Of a DNA stretch of 64,000 bases, positions 18,325 to 27,693 are shown piece after piece. Position 1 is the stretch's first letter. Every line of letters begins with the position of its first letter. This DNA comes from Nocardioides lijunqiniae (GTDB taxonomy: Bacteria; Actinomycetota; Actinomycetes; Propionibacteriales; Nocardioidaceae). A program made the position numbers and the translations under genes. Where the stretch lies: contig NZ_JACJGM010000027.1 of assembly GCF_015024225.1 (NCBI RefSeq), forward strand, positions 1 to 64,000, given 5' to 3'. Under the pieces are notes generated by a model that was not told the origin of the DNA, did no database searches, and saw only the letters and a program-made list of their open reading frames with translations.

Positions 18325-19266
18325 ATGTCCTCAGACGGCGAGACCCTGCAGCCGGCGGCCGACCCGGTGTCCCGTCGGATGCTGGGCGCCTTCCTGTGCG
18401 GCCTGGTGCTGGTGCTGCCCCTGCACGGGGCGCTGGGGGCCACCTCGAAGCGGGACCTCCTGCTCTGGCTGCTCGCCGCGGTGCTCCTCGCGGTCGCCGT
18501 CGGCATGGTGCTGCGCGTCGTCGGCGTGCCGCAGGCGCTCGGGACCTCCCTGGCGGCCGGTGGCGCCTTCGGCGTCGCCGCGGTGCTGGTCGTGACGGTG
18601 ATGAGCTGGGTCGGCCTGCCGAGCGGCGACGTCGAGCTGACGCTCCTGGCGGGGGTCCCGGCGGCGGCCGTCGCGGCGCTGGCGGTCGCGGTGGTCCAGC
18701 GAGGCACCGGCGATGACGAGCGGTTCGCCGGCACGGTCGGGATCTTCGGGCTGGTGGCGGTGCTGATCGGGTCGTGGCCCCTCTCCGGGCTGCTGGGGGA
18801 CGCCCGCGACGACATCGCCCAGGGGCGGGTGCTCGAGGCCACCGGGCTGACGCCGTACCTCCCGGAGCTCGACGGGATGCAGCCCAGGTACGAGGGCACC
18901 GTCGACGACGAGCTCGAGGGCGGCGGCCCCCAGGTCTCCGGCTACCGCCTGCTCTACCTGGACGAGTCGCTGGACGGCCGCCTGGGGTTCGACGACGCCT
19001 ACCTCGACCTGGAGGTGGGCTGGGCCCAGGGCGCGCCCTGCGACGAGATCGACACCCTGTACTCCTGCACCGAGAGCGACGGCTACGCCACCGGCAGCCG
19101 AGAGGGTGAGCCGGACGTGGTCATCGTCTACCGCGACGACGTGCGGCTGATCGCCCGCCTCCAGGAGGGCGACGGGAAGCTGCCCTCGCCGGACGACGTC
19201 GGGGGCGCGCTGTCCGACGCGCGAGCCGCGGACTGGCTCGACGTCGTGTCGCTCCAGGAGGACTGA
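18325..19266 (+). CDS. Uncharacterised membrane protein with extracytoplasmic C-terminal domain
   Basis: A 313-residue protein starting MSSDGETLQPAADP; no family is recognised. Hydrophobic segments occur at about 22-38, 46-65, 72-96, 105-122 and 135-155. A soluble acidic C-terminal half follows (DDELEGGGPQVSGYRLLYLDESLDG...), with two cysteines (PCDEIDTLYSCTES) that could form a disulfide. The gene lies 27 bp from the oxidoreductase start on the other strand, or 102 bp if that gene uses its later start. It ends before the rpsO promoter. Confidence 0.75.
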   Translation: MSSDGETLQPAADPVSRRMLGAFLCGLVLVLPLHGALGATSKRDLLLWLLAAVLLAVAVGMVLRVVGVPQALGTSLAAGGAFGVAAVLVVTVMSWVGLPSGDVELTLLAGVPAAAVAALAVAVVQRGTGDDERFAGTVGIFGLVAVLIGSWPLSGLLGDARDDIAQGRVLEATGLTPYLPELDGMQPRYEGTVDDELEGGGPQVSGYRLLYLDESLDGRLGFDDAYLDLEVGWAQGAPCDEIDTLYSCTESDGYATGSREGEPDVVIVYRDDVRLIARLQEGDGKLPSPDDVGGALSDARAADWLDVVSLQED

Positions 19267-19280
19267 CCGCGCGTGCGTTT

Positions 19281-19309
19281 TTGGGCCTGCTCGGCCTGCG
19301 CGATACGCT
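19281..19309 (+). promoter_or_regulatory. Promoter of rpsO
   Basis: TTGGGC (19281-19286) and TACGCT (19304-19309) are 17 bp apart. Transcription would start near 19316 and leave a leader of about 100 nt before rpsO. Confidence 0.55.
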
Positions 19310-19315
19310 TCCTCG

Positions 19316-19419
19316 GTTGCCCTAGGGCGACACCCCTGCCGTGAAACGGCCGCGGAACGAGAGTGCCCGGGTGAACAGGCCCCGGCGCGCCGCGCAACGA
19401 GTGAACCAGAAGGAGCCGC
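19316..19419 (+). promoter_or_regulatory. Structured 5' leader of rpsO, possible S15 autoregulatory site
   Basis: The leader holds the palindrome GCCCTAGGGC (19319-19328) and the hairpin GCCGT-GAA-ACGGC (19339-19351), then AGAAGGAG just before the ATG. In several bacterial phyla S15 represses its own mRNA by binding such leaders; whether this one does is inferred only from its position and foldability. Confidence 0.35.
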
Positions 19420-19695
19420 ATGTCCATCGGAACCGATGCAGCGACGAAGAAGAAGATCATCGCCGAGTACGGCACGACCGAGGGCGACACTGGTTCGCCG
19501 GAGGTGCAGATCGCGCTGCTCAGCCACCGCATCGCCCACCTCACCGAGCACCTCAAGACGCACAAGCACGACCACCACAGCCGTCGTGGCCTGCTGCTGC
19601 TCGTCGGCCAGCGCCGGCGGCTGCTCAACTACCTGCGCAAGACGGAGATCGAGCGCTACCGCTCGATCGTCGAGCGCCTCGGCCTGCGCCGCTGA
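19420..19695 (+). CDS. rpsO: 30S ribosomal protein S15
   Basis: The 91-residue protein binds 16S rRNA in the platform. It has the family features [13 protein letters not shown] and [25 protein letters not shown], and normal length. AGAAGGAG precedes the ATG. It is followed by a hairpin and then pnp, the widely conserved rpsO-pnp order. Confidence 0.97.
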   Translation: MSIGTDAATKKKIIAEYGTTEGDTGSPEVQIALLSHRIAHLTEHLKTHKHDHHSRRGLLLLVGQRRRLLNYLRKTEIERYRSIVERLGLRR

Positions 19696-19700
19696 CTCAC

Positions 19701-19734
19701 ACGTTGGGACTCACCACCTGGTGGGTCCCAACGT
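19701..19734 (+). terminator. Hairpin after rpsO
   Basis: A 16-bp inverted repeat (19701-19716 with 19719-19734) has a single G-U wobble. It ends in TGCATT with no U tract. It may attenuate transcription or act as a processing site between rpsO and pnp, as the equivalent hairpin does in Escherichia coli. Confidence 0.65.
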
Positions 19735-19932
19735 TGCATTGCAGGCTCATCACAACTGAACACCCATCACAGGAGCGATCCGCGCCATGCAGGCCCGGTC
19801 CTCGGTAGTGATCTTCAGGAGCCCGGTACGCCGGCCTGCTGCGGGTCTCGATCGAAGATCGGCCACCGCTCCCGGCAGATGCCGGGGCACCGTGCGCACG
19901 TCGCGGATCGCGCCGCGAACAGGAAGATCAAC
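19735..19932 (+). other. rpsO-pnp spacer
   Basis: About 200 bp without a convincing gene. It contains AGGAAG at 19921-19926, the ribosome site of pnp, and several GC-rich partial inverted repeats. No clear -35/-10 pair was seen, so pnp may depend on read-through from rpsO. Confidence 0.4.
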
Positions 19933-22173
19933 GTGACAGAACCCGTCATCTCCGCCGTCGAGACCGTTCTCGACAACGGCAAGTTCGGCACCCGCACCGT
20001 CAAGTTCGAGACCGGGCTCCTCGCCCGCCAGGCCGCCGGTTCGGTGACCGCCTACCTCGACGACGACACCATGCTGCTCTCGGCCACCACGGCCGGCAAG
20101 CACCCCAAGGACCACTTCGACTTCTTCCCCCTGACGATCGACGTCGAGGAGCGGATGTACGCCGCGGGCCAGATCCCCGGCTCGTTCTTCCGCAGCGAGG
20201 GTCGTCCGGGCGAGGACGCGATCCTCACCTGCCGCCTCATCGACCGCCCGCTGCGCCCGACCTTCAAGAAGGGTCTGCGCAACGAGGTCCAGGTCGTCAT
20301 CACCGTCATGGCGCTCAACCCCGACGCCCCCTACGACGTGCTGGCCATCAACGCCGCGTCGCTCTCCACCCAGCTCTCCGGCCTGCCGTTCTCCGGCCCC
20401 GTCGGCGGCGTCCGCGTCGCCCTCATCGAGGGCCAGTGGGTCGCCTTCCCGAGCCACAGCCAGCTCGAGAACGCCGTCTTCGACATGGTCGTCGCCGGCC
20501 GCGTCACCGACACCGGCGACGTCGCGATCATGATGGTCGAGGCCGAGGCCACCGAGCAGACCTGGACCCTGGTCCAGGGCGGTGTCCAGGCGCCGACCGA
20601 GGAGGTCGTGGCCGGTGGCCTCGACGCCGCGAAGCCCTTCATCAAGCAGCTGTGCGACGCCCAGGCCGAGCTGGCCAAGGAGGCCGCCAAGCCGGTGCAG
20701 GACTTCCCGGTCTTCCTCGACTACGAGGACGACGTCTACGACGCCGTCGAGGCCGCGGCCTCCGAGGGCGCCTCCGCCGCGCTGGTCATCGCCGACAAGC
20801 TCGAGCGCGAGGCCGCGCTCGACACCGTCAAGGCGTCGCTGCTCGACCAGCTCGGCTCGCAGTTCGAGGGTCGCGAGAAGGAGGTCGGGGCGGCGTTCAA
20901 GTCCGTCACGAAGTCCCTCATGCGCACCCGCGTGCTGCGCGACAAGGTCCGCATGGACGGACGCGGCCTGGCCGACATCCGCCCGCTGCACGCCGAGGTC
21001 GGCGTCATCCCGCGCGTCCACGGCTCGGCGCTGTTCGAGCGCGGCGAGACCCAGATCCTGGGTGTCACCACGCTCAACATGCTGACCCTGGAGCAGAAGC
21101 TGGACACGCTCTCCCCGGAGAAGTCGCGCCGCTACATGCACAAGTACATCTTCCCGCCGTTCTCCACCGGCGAGACCGGCCGCGTGGGCTCGCCCAAGCG
21201 CCGCGAGGTCGGCCACGGTGCGCTCGCGCGCCGCGCGCTGCTGCCCGTCCTGCCGACGCGCGAGGAGTTCCCCTACGCGATCCGCCAGCTCTCCGAGGCC
21301 ATGGGCTCCAACGGCTCCACCTCGATGGGCTCGGTCTGCGCCTCCACCCTGTCGCTGCTGCAGGCCGGTGTCCCGCTCCGGGCCCCCGTCGCCGGCATCG
21401 CGATGGGCCTCATCTCCGGTGAGGTCGACGGCAAGACCGAGTACGTCGCGCTGACCGACATCCTCGGTGCCGAGGACGCCATGGGCGACATGGACTTCAA
21501 GGTCGCCGGCACCCCGGAGTTCGTCACCGCGCTCCAGCTCGACACCAAGCTCGACGGGATCCCCGCCGAGGTCCTGGCCGCCGCGCTGACGCAGGCCAAG
21601 GACGCCCGCACGGCGATCCTGGCCGTCATGGACGAGGAGATCAGCGTCCCCGAGGAGATGTCGCTGCACGCGCCGCGCATCATCACGGTGCGCATCCCCG
21701 TCGACAAGATCGGTGAGGTCATCGGCCCGAAGGGCAAGATCATCAACCAGATCCAGGACGACACCGGTGCGTCGCTGTCCATCGAGGACGACGGCACGAT
21801 CTACATCGGTGCGACCAACGGCGAGGCCGCCGAGGCCGCCCGCCAGGCCGTCAACGCGATCGCCAACCCGACCCTGCCCGAGGTCGGCGAGCGCTACCTC
21901 GGCACGGTCGTCAAGACGACCAACTTCGGTGCGTTCGTCTCGCTGATGCCCGGCAAGGACGGCCTGCTGCACATCAGCAAGCTGCGTGGCCTGGCCGGCG
22001 GCAAGCGCGTCGAGGCCGTCGAGGACGTCCTGTCCGTGGGCCAGAAGGTCCAGGTCGAGATCGCCGAGGTCGACGACCGCGGCAAGCTGTCGCTGATCCC
22101 CGTGGTCGAGGAGGCCGGCGACGACGCCGCGTCCGAGCCGACCGCGGACGCCGGGGTCTCGGACTCCGAGTGA
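19933..22173 (+). CDS. pnp: Polyribonucleotide nucleotidyltransferase
   Basis: A phosphate-dependent 3'-5' exoribonuclease of mRNA decay. The GTG at 19933 follows AGGAAG at good spacing and gives 746 residues ([19 protein letters not shown]). Domains: first RNase PH-like core, helical linker, second core ([18 protein letters not shown], then [15 protein letters not shown]), KH domain ([20 protein letters not shown]) and C-terminal S1 domain ([28 protein letters not shown]). The stop overlaps the next GTG by 4 bp. Confidence 0.96.
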   Translation: MTEPVISAVETVLDNGKFGTRTVKFETGLLARQAAGSVTAYLDDDTMLLSATTAGKHPKDHFDFFPLTIDVEERMYAAGQIPGSFFRSEGRPGEDAILTCRLIDRPLRPTFKKGLRNEVQVVITVMALNPDAPYDVLAINAASLSTQLSGLPFSGPVGGVRVALIEGQWVAFPSHSQLENAVFDMVVAGRVTDTGDVAIMMVEAEATEQTWTLVQGGVQAPTEEVVAGGLDAAKPFIKQLCDAQAELAKEAAKPVQDFPVFLDYEDDVYDAVEAAASEGASAALVIADKLEREAALDTVKASLLDQLGSQFEGREKEVGAAFKSVTKSLMRTRVLRDKVRMDGRGLADIRPLHAEVGVIPRVHGSALFERGETQILGVTTLNMLTLEQKLDTLSPEKSRRYMHKYIFPPFSTGETGRVGSPKRREVGHGALARRALLPVLPTREEFPYAIRQLSEAMGSNGSTSMGSVCASTLSLLQAGVPLRAPVAGIAMGLISGEVDGKTEYVALTDILGAEDAMGDMDFKVAGTPEFVTALQLDTKLDGIPAEVLAAALTQAKDARTAILAVMDEEISVPEEMSLHAPRIITVRIPVDKIGEVIGPKGKIINQIQDDTGASLSIEDDGTIYIGATNGEAAEAARQAVNAIANPTLPEVGERYLGTVVKTTNFGAFVSLMPGKDGLLHISKLRGLAGGKRVEAVEDVLSVGQKVQVEIAEVDDRGKLSLIPVVEEAGDDAASEPTADAGVSDSE

Positions 22174-23558
22174 CCGACGCTCCACAGTCGACCCGCCCGA
22201 GCCTCTCGGGGGGGTCGACGCCTTCTCGGGGTGCGGGCCGGACCGCCGGCGCTCAGCCGGTCGGCTCGACCCGCACCCTGCAGACGGTCCGCGACGCCGA
22301 GGGACAGGTGACCTCGCGCGTGCGCCGTACCGTCCTGCCCGGCGGCCTCCGGGTCGTCACCGAGCAGCTCGCCGGCGCCCGCTCGGCCAGCATCGGCGTC
22401 TGGGTCGGCATCGGTTCGCGCGACGAGACCGGCCAGCTCCACGGTGCCTCGCACTTCCTCGAGCACCTGCTCTTCAAGGGCACGCCCGAGCGCACCGCGC
22501 TCGACATCTCGATCGCGCTGGACGCGGTGGGCGGCGAGTTCAACGCCTTCACCGCCAAGGAGTACACCTGCTTCCACGCGCGGGTCCTGGACGAGGACCT
22601 GCCGCTGGCCGTCGACGTGCTCGGCGACATGATCACCAGCTCGCGGATCACCGACGAGGACGTCGAGGCCGAGCGCGACGTCATCCTCGATGAGATCGCG
22701 ATGCACGACGACGACCCCGACGACGTCGTCCACAACCTCTTCGCGGAGCAGGCGTGGGGGAGCGGCTCCCCGCTGGGTCGGCCGATCGCGGGCTCGGTCG
22801 AGTCCATCGAGGCCCTGACCCGCACCCAGATCGTGCGCTTCTACCGGCGCCACTACCGCGCCCAGAACATGGTCGTCGCGGTCGCGGGCAACCTCGACCA
22901 CGCTGCCGTCGTGCGGCAGGTGCGCCGCTCCTTCGCCCGCAACGACTTCCTGAGCGGCGACGCCACCCCCACACCGCCGCGCACCTCGCGCCGTACGACG
23001 CGCGTGCAGCCGGGCACGGTCACCGCGACCCGGCCCTTCGAGCAGGTCAACCTCGTGCTCGGCATGCAGGGCCTGGCGCGCAGCGACGAGCGCCGCTTCG
23101 CGCTCGGGGTGCTCAACACCGCCCTCGGCGGCGGCACGTCCAGCCGGCTCTTCCAGGAGGTCCGCGAGCAGCGCGGCCTGGCCTACTCGGTGTTCTCCTT
23201 CGCCAGCAACCACGCCGACTCCGGCGTGGTCGGGGTCTCGGTCGGCTGCCTGCCGGCCAAGCTCGACGACGTGCTGGCCGTCGTCCGCGCCGAGCTGGCC
23301 AAGGTCGCCGCCGACGGGATCACCGCCCAGGAGCTCGCCATCGGCAAGGGCCAGCTGCGCGGCGGCCTGGTCCTCGGCCTCGAGGACTCGGGCTCGCGGA
23401 TGTCGCGCCTGGGCAAGGCCGAGCTCGTCCACGACGAGCTGCTCGGCATCGACGAGGTCCTCGCCCGCATCGACGCCGTCACCCTCGACGACGTCCGGGC
23501 CGTCGCCGCGCACGTCTTCTCGCAGCCGGAGATCCTCGCGGTCGTCGGGCCGGCGTAG
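22170..23558 (+). CDS. M16-family zinc metallopeptidase
   Basis: A 462-residue pitrilysin-type peptidase. The inverted zinc motif [10 protein letters not shown] (HxxEH) lies near residue 94, and the more distal zinc-ligand glutamate region follows ([15 protein letters not shown]). The C-terminal repeat domain carries [22 protein letters not shown], which contains the Arg/Tyr pair of the family. It is translationally coupled to pnp; the pnp-M16 order is also seen in mycobacteria (PepR), where the substrate is not settled. Confidence 0.93.
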   Translation: MTDAPQSTRPSLSGGSTPSRGAGRTAGAQPVGSTRTLQTVRDAEGQVTSRVRRTVLPGGLRVVTEQLAGARSASIGVWVGIGSRDETGQLHGASHFLEHLLFKGTPERTALDISIALDAVGGEFNAFTAKEYTCFHARVLDEDLPLAVDVLGDMITSSRITDEDVEAERDVILDEIAMHDDDPDDVVHNLFAEQAWGSGSPLGRPIAGSVESIEALTRTQIVRFYRRHYRAQNMVVAVAGNLDHAAVVRQVRRSFARNDFLSGDATPTPPRTSRRTTRVQPGTVTATRPFEQVNLVLGMQGLARSDERRFALGVLNTALGGGTSSRLFQEVREQRGLAYSVFSFASNHADSGVVGVSVGCLPAKLDDVLAVVRAELAKVAADGITAQELAIGKGQLRGGLVLGLEDSGSRMSRLGKAELVHDELLGIDEVLARIDAVTLDDVRAVAAHVFSQPEILAVVGPA

Positions 23559-23562
23559 CGGG

Positions 23563-23650
23563 CAGGCTTTTCAGCAGATGCTGAAAAACCTGACGTTCTG
23601 GGCCAGAATTCCGGCCCAGAAGCGACAGTTCTCGCCCAGAACCTCCGGCA
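23563..23650. terminator. Palindromic cluster between convergent genes (second copy)
   Basis: TTTTCAGCA/TGCTGAAAA (9-bp arms inside CAGG/CCTG, 23563-23592) is followed by TTCTGGGCC/GGCCCAGAA (23596-23604 and 23613-23621) and a further TTCTCGCCCAGAA. It shares the TGACGTTCTGGG...AATTCCGGCCCAGAA arrangement with the cluster at 11850-11964. It lies at a convergent gene end and probably terminates both ways. Confidence 0.65.
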
Positions 23651-23662
23651 GAAGGACCGGCC

Positions 23663-24199
23663 CTACGTCGCCAGCAGGACGACGCCGGCGCACGCGGCCG
23701 CCCACAGCACGCTGGTGAAGGTGCCGATGATGAAGCGCTCGGCGGTGCCGGTGTTGTCCTGGTTGCGCAGCTCGGGGTAGCGGCCCAGGCCCTTGAGGGC
23801 CAGGGAGATCGCCACCCCCTCGGGCCAGCCGGCGAGCAGGCTGGCGGTGATCGCCGCGCGCTCCAGGCCGCCGATCCAGGCCCCTCCGCGCAGCACGGCC
23901 GCGGCGTGGGCCATGCCCTGGCGCCCCGGGGCGTCGTGCCGGTCGACGAACGCAAAGACCCAGGCCGTCACCGGGCCGCCGCCGGCGACCGCGAGCAGCC
24001 CGGCGAGCGCCATCGCGACCGCGACCGGGGTCTGCTCCTCCACGTGGGCGGGTACGGCGGTCGCGAGCGCGGCGGCCAGCACGGCCAGCGAGGCCGGCGG
24101 CCAGATCGTCCGCCCCGCGGACGTCCACCCCCAGGCCGCCGCCACGACGCCGGCCCCCAGGAGGGCGAGGACGAGGGCACCGGTCTCCTCAGGCGTCAT
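23663..24199 (-). CDS. Small membrane protein in operon with SatD-like gene
   Basis: A 178-residue, largely hydrophobic protein with about four membrane segments (roughly 8-25, 35-52, 58-82 and 158-176). A central conserved-looking stretch reads LERAAITASLLAGWPEGVAISLALKGLGRYPEL in segments, followed by AERFIIGT. It overlaps the upstream SatD-like gene by 11 bp. In several bacteria a SatD gene is followed by a membrane protein (SatE or DUF3307 type); this one occupies that position but was not matched to a family. Confidence 0.75.
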   Translation of the reverse strand: MTPEETGALVLALLGAGVVAAAWGWTSAGRTIWPPASLAVLAAALATAVPAHVEEQTPVAVAMALAGLLAVAGGGPVTAWVFAFVDRHDAPGRQGMAHAAAVLRGGAWIGGLERAAITASLLAGWPEGVAISLALKGLGRYPELRNQDNTGTAERFIIGTFTSVLWAAACAGVVLLAT

Positions 24200-24827
24200 G
24201 GCGGTCTCCTGGGGTGTCGGTGGGCTGGTCGAGGAGCTGGTCGATGAGCTGGCCGGCGAGGTAGGTGACGAGCTCCCGGGCGCGGCGGCCCTCCACGATG
24301 CCGGCCGCCTGCGCGCGCTGGCTCACGGCCGACTGGGTGATGCCCAGACGGCGCCCGGCCTCCTCGTAGGACAGGCCGCCCGCGTCGACGAGGTCGGCGA
24401 CCTCCCACCCGCGCGGCGTGCGGCGGGCCAGCACGGCCGCCCACAGCCACAGGGTGGTCTCGAGCGCCCTCGCCGGACCGGCGCCGGTGCCGTCGACGAC
24501 CCGCAGGTGCCACGGGCTGGACTTGGCAGCGGTGACCGCGTCGCGAGCGTGCAGGAAGGCCGGTCCCGAGCCGGCGCGGGTGGAGCTGGGGAGGGGCAGG
24601 TCGACCTCGCCGAGGCCGAGGCCGACGTTCCACTCCCCGGAGCGCAGCAGCAGCTCCAGCGCGGCGGCGAGGGCGGCCGGGTCGTCGAGCACGCCCTGGA
24701 ACTCGTCGCCCGCGGTGCGCTCGAAGGCCCGCAGCTGCGGTACGTCGGCGAGGCGCTCGAGAGCGTCGGGGACGCGGTCGGGCCCGGTGCGGCTGTGCTG
24801 CTGGTCAGCCGTCAGCACGGCGGGCAT
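24189..24827 (-). CDS. SatD-family protein with C-terminal helix-turn-helix
   Basis: The ATG at 24827 has a full AGGAGG 7 nt upstream and gives 212 residues. The start MPAVLTADQQHSRTGPDRVPDALE and FERTAGDEFQGVL match my recollection of the SatD family. The C-terminal third contains a helix-turn-helix, LSYEEAGRRLGITQSAVSQR, so it probably binds DNA. SatD was first named from an acid-tolerance operon of Streptococcus mutans; its biochemical role is not established. Three evenly spaced inverted repeats lie directly upstream and could be its own operator. Confidence 0.8.
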   Translation of the reverse strand: MPAVLTADQQHSRTGPDRVPDALERLADVPQLRAFERTAGDEFQGVLDDPAALAAALELLLRSGEWNVGLGLGEVDLPLPSSTRAGSGPAFLHARDAVTAAKSSPWHLRVVDGTGAGPARALETTLWLWAAVLARRTPRGWEVADLVDAGGLSYEEAGRRLGITQSAVSQRAQAAGIVEGRRARELVTYLAGQLIDQLLDQPTDTPGDRHDA

Positions 24828-24842
24828 CGCGTCACCTCCTCG

Positions 24843-24918
24843 ATCAGGCTCCTGCCTGATGACCACCTTACATTAGGCGATAACCTAATGTCGAGGACTC
24901 ATAAGGTTCAGGCCTTAT
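24843..24918 (-). promoter_or_regulatory. Three 18-bp operator-like inverted repeats, centres 29 bp apart
   Basis: ATCAGG-N6-CCTGAT (24843-24860), ATTAGG-N6-CCTAAT (24873-24890 core, outer C/G at 24871-24890) and ATAAGG-N6-CCTTAT (24901-24918) share the form ATNAGG-N6-CCTNAT. Their centres are at 24851.5, 24880.5 (as the 20-bp repeat 24871-24890) and 24909.5. The third overlaps the stop codon of the upstream methyltransferase gene. All lie within about 90 bp before the SatD-like start. Confidence 0.75.
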
Positions 24919-25430
24919 CGCCGGCCGATGATCCCGACGACCGCCGGCTGCTTCTGGTCGATGACCGAGACGCGGAAGCCGCCGCCCGCCAGTGCGGCCG
25001 AGGCCCGCTCGACCACGCGCGGCACGTCCTGCGGGGCGGTGGTCTCGTAGAAGAGGTAGACGGCACCGCCGGGAAGGACCCGCTCGTGGAGCAGGGCCAC
25101 CTCGTCGGCGCAGTCGCGCACCCAGAACAGGTTGACGTTGAAGCTGAAGACCTTGGTCAACCGCTTCACCGGCACCCGCAGGGTCGCGAGGTCGATCTGA
25201 CGCACCGTGAGCCGGCCGGACTCCACGTGAGCGGCGTTGCGGCGCTTCGTGCGGTCGACGCCGGACTCCGAGCGGTCGATGGCGAAGAGCTTGCCGGTCT
25301 CGAGCTTCGCGCAGATCAGCTCCGCCGCAGCGCCCGGTCCGCACCCGATCTCGAGGACGTGGTCGGCCGGCTGGACGTCCATGAACTCCACCGCCCAGCG
25401 GATCCGCGCGGGGATCGTGTTCGCAGCCAT
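24915..25430 (-). CDS. Class I SAM-dependent methyltransferase
   Basis: A 171-residue protein. Motif I is VLEIGCGPGAAAE (about residues 25-37), with the acidic residue of motif II in LFAIDRSESGVDRT and a later DLATL. The C-terminal half has the usual beta-strand pattern (LLHERVLPGGAVYLFYE). The substrate cannot be read from the sequence. It starts 71 bp from dapB on the other strand, with a perfect 28-bp palindrome in the gap. Confidence 0.88.
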   Translation of the reverse strand: MAANTIPARIRWAVEFMDVQPADHVLEIGCGPGAAAELICAKLETGKLFAIDRSESGVDRTKRRNAAHVESGRLTVRQIDLATLRVPVKRLTKVFSFNVNLFWVRDCADEVALLHERVLPGGAVYLFYETTAPQDVPRVVERASAALAGGGFRVSVIDQKQPAVVGIIGRR

Positions 25431-25450
25431 GGCTCCAGCCTGCCAGACGC

Positions 25451-25478
25451 GGGCGTCCCCTGCGCGCAGGGGACGCCC
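25451..25478. promoter_or_regulatory. Perfect 28-bp palindrome between methyltransferase and dapB
   Basis: The half-site GGGCGTCCCCTGCG is followed directly by its reverse complement, with no loop. It covers about -51 to -24 relative to the predicted dapB transcription start and lies 20 bp upstream of the methyltransferase start, so a bound dimer could affect both genes. Confidence 0.6.
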
Positions 25479-25489
25479 TGGCGTCGCGC

Positions 25490-26257
<768 letters not shown>

Positions 26258-26364
26258 GGCGCCGCGGCCGGCCCGCCGGCACCGGTTCTGCAACTTTGTG
26301 CAGTGCACACACGTGCACCAGTCTCACCGGTGCGCGGGCCGCGCGGATGCGCCACAGTGGACAA

Positions 26365-26396
26365 GGGCCCGTGCCGGACGGAACCGGCACGGGCCC
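26365..26396. terminator. Bidirectional terminator after dapB
   Basis: A perfect 13-bp stem, GGGCCCGTGCCGG with its complement (26365-26377 and 26384-26396), has the 6-nt loop ACGGAA. It sits between the ends of the converging dapB and dehydrogenase genes. The preceding 107 bp hold no gene. Confidence 0.8.
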
Positions 26397-26415
26397 TCCA
26401 TGTCAGCCCGTCGGC

Positions 26416-27474
26416 CTACGGCTCGACGGTCACCTTGATCGCGGCGCCGCGCTTGACGATGTCGAAGGCGTCGAGCACCCGCTCGAGCGGGATGTGCTCG
26501 GTGATCAGGTCCTTGACCGGGACCTGGCCGCTGGAGATGTACTCCAGCGCCCGCTTGTTGTGCTCGGGGGCGGAGCCGTTGGCGCCGTGGATGTGCAGCT
26601 GGCGGTAGTGCACGACGTTGGAGTCGAGCGTGATGGTCGGGTCGGTCTTGGGCAGGCCGCCGAAGAAGGAGATCCGACCGTTGCGGGCGGCCATGGCGAC
26701 GGCCTGCTCCTGGGTGACGTTGGCGGCGGTCGCGGTGATGACGACGTCCGCGCCGCGGCCGCCCGTGAGCTCCATGACGCGCTCGACGACGTCGACCTCG
26801 GCGCCGTTGATGACCTTGTCGGGCTGCACGGCGTCGGCCGACATCGCCAGGCGCTCGGCGTTGACGTCGATCAGGAAGACCTTGCCGACCCGGTGGACGC
26901 CGCGGGCGATCCGGATGTGCATGCACCCGATCGGCCCGGCGCCGAAGACGACGACGGTGTCTCCCTCCTCGATGCCCATCAGCTCCTGGGCGTTGATCGC
27001 GCAGGCGAACGGCTCCGCCGCCGAGGCCTCGTCGTAGCCGACGTTGTCGGGGATCCGGTTGAGGCCGTCGACCTTGAGGACCTGCTTCGGGACGATCATG
27101 TACTCCGCGAAGCCGCCGTCGTACTGGTAGCCGACCGAGGTCTGGTTCTGGCACACGGCCATCCAGCCCTTGCGGCACTCGTGGCACTCGCCGCACGGCA
27201 CGGCCGCGATGACCTGCGCGCGGTCGCCGACCTTCCAGTCGCCGCCGTACGTCGCCTGGACGTCGGCGCCGACCTCCACGACCTCGCCCGCGATCTCGTG
27301 GCCGATGGTGCGCGGGGGAGTGAGGTTCTGGTGGCCGTTGTGGAAGATCTTGACGTCGGTGCCGCAGGTGGAGCAGTTCTTCACCTTCAGCTTGACCTCG
27401 TCGGGGCCGCAGGTGGGCTCCGGGACGTCCTCGATGCGCACGTCCTCGGGGGCGTAGAACCTCAGGGCCTTCAT
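26416..27474 (-). CDS. Zinc-dependent medium-chain dehydrogenase, polyol type
   Basis: A 352-residue MDR-family enzyme. The catalytic zinc ligands lie in NCSTCGTD and GHEIAGEV. Structural-zinc cysteines are in PCGECHECRKGWMAVC, and the NAD(P) fold is VVVFGAGPIGCMH. The family includes sorbitol, L-threonine and galactitol-phosphate dehydrogenases. It is divergent from a mannitol-type PTS permease, so a sugar alcohol or its phosphate is the likely substrate; no MtlD-type enzyme is nearby. GGAGG precedes the ATG, and a TAGTCT -10 candidate lies at 27550-27545 on this strand. Confidence 0.9.
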   Translation of the reverse strand: MKALRFYAPEDVRIEDVPEPTCGPDEVKLKVKNCSTCGTDVKIFHNGHQNLTPPRTIGHEIAGEVVEVGADVQATYGGDWKVGDRAQVIAAVPCGECHECRKGWMAVCQNQTSVGYQYDGGFAEYMIVPKQVLKVDGLNRIPDNVGYDEASAAEPFACAINAQELMGIEEGDTVVVFGAGPIGCMHIRIARGVHRVGKVFLIDVNAERLAMSADAVQPDKVINGAEVDVVERVMELTGGRGADVVITATAANVTQEQAVAMAARNGRISFFGGLPKTDPTITLDSNVVHYRQLHIHGANGSAPEHNKRALEYISSGQVPVKDLITEHIPLERVLDAFDIVKRGAAIKVTVEP

Positions 27475-27595
27475 TCGTCCTCCAGCTGCTGGTGTGGGTG
27501 CGGGGTGTGCCCTCCGTCACTGTAGAGCGGCGGGCGAGCGGCCCAGACTACTACCGCATCTGTGGATTTGTCTCTGATCATGTGGGTTTCAACCC

Positions 27596-27625
27596 TTGAC
27601 GCGCCCAATGGCGCCGGGATATGAA
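27596..27625 (+). promoter_or_regulatory. Promoter of the mannitol PTS gene
   Basis: TTGACG (27596-27601) and TATGAA (27620-27625) are 18 bp apart. The predicted start of transcription is near 27632, giving a leader of about 60 nt. Confidence 0.6.
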
Positions 27626-27638
27626 GACATTCAAAGAT

Positions 27639-27654
27639 CGTGATCGGCATCACA
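27639..27654 (+). promoter_or_regulatory. CRP/GlxR-like site downstream of the mannitol PTS promoter
   Basis: CGTGA-TCGGCA-TCACA matches the TGTGA-N6-TCACA form of cAMP-receptor-type sites at 9 of 10 half-site bases. It lies a few bases after the predicted transcription start, a position that normally blocks transcription. The regulator itself is not in this window. Confidence 0.5.
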
Positions 27655-27693
27655 CGCCGCTCACCTCGCCCGGTCGCCTCAAGGGAGAGCTCG

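Noticed and set aside
24871..24890. Iron-box (DtxR/IdeR) operator
   Set aside because: The half-sites TTAGG/CCTAA match, but the 6-bp spacing is shorter than the 9-bp spacing of the known iron box, and all three copies keep 6 bp.
27639..27654. Binding site for the DeoR-type regulator of the fru operon
   Set aside because: The sequence has no resemblance to the palindrome at 10106-10116 and instead fits the TGTGA-N6-TCACA pattern.
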